This document shows, piece by piece, positions 5,791 to 6,693 of a stretch of DNA of 6,693 nt (the stretch's first letter is position 1; every line of letters starts with the position of its first letter). The stretch comes from Desulfobacteraceae bacterium. GTDB taxonomy: Bacteria > Desulfobacterota > Desulfobacteria > Desulfobacterales > Desulfobacteraceae. The notes under the pieces were generated by a model. The model was not told where the DNA came from. It ran no database searches and saw nothing but the letters and a program-made list of their open reading frames with translations. The stretch lies in contig JAAEMC010000241.1 of NCBI GenBank assembly GCA_024225895.1, positions 1 through 6,693 of the forward strand, read 5' to 3'. The position numbers and the translations under genes were made by a program.

Positions 5791-6507
5791 ATGAAAAGTA
5801 CACCAGAAGAACTTCGAGCCCGCGGGTTTGCCTTTGAAAACGATGTGGAACAATTTAAAAATTTAAATGAATCCGGTTTAAAAGCTCTTGCATGTGATCC
5901 ATTGCCCTGGAAGCGAACTGTTGGGATAAAGCTGATGGCCTTAAAAAAAAGGGCTGCAGATATTCCCTGGTTTATTGCCATATTGAAAAATGAAAAAAAA
6001 TTGTATACCAAAATTGCAATCTCAGATGTCCTGGCAGAATGGGGTGAAACAGCAGCCGAACAATTAATACCAGAACTGGGCAGTATCGGAAACAACCAGC
6101 ATAAGGTTCCGGCACTGGTTGATCTTAATAAAAAATCATTCCCCTTGCCCAGGGATATCGTTGCCCGGATTTTAATTCGCATGGGGCCATCTATCCTGCC
6201 GGGGATCATAATAATTATTAAAACAGGCACCCCACTGCAAAAAAGTGAAGCCATCGATGTCTTCGGGCATATTACATTCTACCATGGCAGGGCAGAAGAT
6301 GAATCCGTATTGTTTGAACTATGGGAGCAGTGTGATGGGGATGAACTCATTAAATGGAAAATAATCAGAGCTTTACAGGCCTTTCCTACCCAAAAGGCCT
6401 GTTTGTTTTTGAAGGATCTTAAATCATACGGGAAAAATGAAATTGCTGTTTTAGAAGCCCAAAGGAGTCTGGCCCGGATAGAGGAAAAGCTTAATTCAAG
6501 GATGTGA
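5791..6507 (+). CDS. HEAT-repeat-like protein of unknown function
   Basis: A 238-residue, probably cytoplasmic protein I cannot name to a characterised family. It is almost all helical, with recurring two-helix units such as PWKRTVGIKLMALKKRAAD (39-57), LYTKIAISDVLAEWGETAAE (71-90), PRDIVARILIRMGPSILPGI (120-139), LQKSEAIDVFGHI (149-161), LIKWKIIRALQAFPTQKACL (186-205) and EIAVLEAQRSLARIEEKL (217-234). Helix pairs with an R/A-xx-L pattern and turn residues G, P, D are typical of HEAT/ARM repeats, which bind other proteins. No catalytic motif or export signal is visible. The ATG at 5791 begins the natural-looking MKSTPEELRARG. An in-frame ATG at 5743 would overlap the kinase gene by 14 bp and add 16 mostly polar residues. 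Neither has a good ribosome-binding site, so translation may be coupled to the kinase. With at most 34 bp between them, the two are almost surely one transcript, suggesting a partner or adaptor role. Confidence 0.8.
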   Translation: MKSTPEELRARGFAFENDVEQFKNLNESGLKALACDPLPWKRTVGIKLMALKKRAADIPWFIAILKNEKKLYTKIAISDVLAEWGETAAEQLIPELGSIGNNQHKVPALVDLNKKSFPLPRDIVARILIRMGPSILPGIIIIIKTGTPLQKSEAIDVFGHITFYHGRAEDESVLFELWEQCDGDELIKWKIIRALQAFPTQKACLFLKDLKSYGKNEIAVLEAQRSLARIEEKLNSRM

Positions 6508-6522
6508 ATAGCCATTGTCTGT

Positions 6523-6546
6523 TAATAAAAACACAGTTGTTTATTA
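6523..6546. repeat. AT-rich inverted repeat after the HEAT-repeat gene
   Basis: TAATAAA (6523-6529) pairs with TTTATTA (6540-6546), and AAC/GTT can pair inside the loop. The stem has almost no GC and no clean T-run follows, so it is at best a weak terminator. It lies in the 102-bp gap before the HAD-family gene. Confidence 0.25.
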
Positions 6547-6609
6547 TTGAAAAACAGGATATTCAGTGAGTTCAAAAACAGTAAGGATAAATCATTTGAA
6601 AAAAAAGAT

Positions 6610-6693
6610 ATGACAACCAAGATATTTATTACAGATTTTGACGGAACCCTCCTCAATGATGACAAGGTCATATCAAAAGAGGATTATGCAACG
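6610..6693 (+). CDS. HAD-superfamily hydrolase (Cof-like phosphatase), 5' part only
   Basis: Only the first 28 codons are inside the window; the gene runs off the right edge. The reading begins MTTKIFITDFDGTLLNDD. D9-F10-D11-G12-T13 is HAD motif I: the first aspartate is the phosphorylated nucleophile and the second the general acid. The very early motif followed by LLNDD and a KVISKED stretch is the usual start of Cof-type (class IIB) sugar-phosphate or flavin-phosphate phosphatases, but the cap domain that would settle the subclass lies outside. The ATG at 6610 gives the normal family N-terminus; an in-frame TTG at 6547 is possible but would add 21 unlikely residues. The purine-rich GAAAAAAAAGAT just upstream is a poor ribosome-binding site. 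It lies 102 bp after the HEAT-repeat gene in the same direction, so read-through is possible but not shown. Confidence 0.85.
   Translation, partial: MTTKIFITDFDGTLLNDDKVISKEDYAT

Noticed and set aside
5691..6254. Minus-strand 187-residue frame opposite the HEAT-repeat gene
   Set aside because: It is antisense to the helical, repeat-containing plus-strand protein and has low-complexity serine/phenylalanine-rich content typical of a shadow frame.
1..6693. CRISPR array, tRNA, rRNA, insertion sequence, toxin-antitoxin or phage-defence cassette
   Set aside because: No regularly spaced repeats, tRNA-like cloverleaf, transposase motifs or paired small toxin-antitoxin genes were seen on either strand.

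Overview
The window is a moderately AT-rich bacterial chromosomal segment. Most genes have short gaps and recognisable starts, and it carries PAS-rich signalling. A hybrid kinase with an HDFNN-type H-box, a paired-CBS protein with a characteristic linker, an Fe-S flavoprotein-like reductase and an orphan family-3 periplasmic binding protein together suggest an anaerobic Desulfobacterota genome, perhaps near Desulfobacter or Desulfobacula. That placement is a guess from gene content and style; no marker gene is present to prove it.

Left part, minus strand. An ArsR-type repressor (933-1238) is followed in the same direction by a 193-residue flavodoxin-fold protein with a four-cysteine motif (268-849). 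The two look like a small self-regulated unit whose promoter carries three TTGACA copies. A two-CBS-domain protein (1347-1799) reads toward this promoter from its own strong-looking promoter. Positions 1-267 hold no gene I can defend.

Middle, plus strand. A 235-bp divergent region with a plausible sigma-70 promoter and nested inverted repeats leads into a secreted solute-binding protein (2035-2775) with no permease beside it. A 398-bp gene-free stretch (2776-3173) follows, with an 8-bp inverted repeat and base composition visibly different from its flanks.

Right part, plus strand. An 860-residue hybrid histidine kinase (3174-5756) has a decayed N-terminal receiver, three PAS domains, a full kinase core and an intact C-terminal receiver. 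It is followed at 34 bp or less by a HEAT-repeat-like protein (5791-6507) and, after 102 bp, by the start of a HAD-family phosphatase that runs off the window (6610 onward).

How the parts work together is mostly inference. The ArsR/flavoprotein pair looks like a thiol-, metal- or redox-responsive module. The binding protein and the kinase could be a ligand-sensing pair, but they are not tightly linked and the kinase's PAS domains look cytoplasmic. The kinase and HEAT protein are probably co-transcribed. I see no clearly new multi-gene system; the most unusual points are the kinase architecture with a cysteine-rich PAS domain, the structured leader before the binding protein, and the kinase-HEAT pairing.
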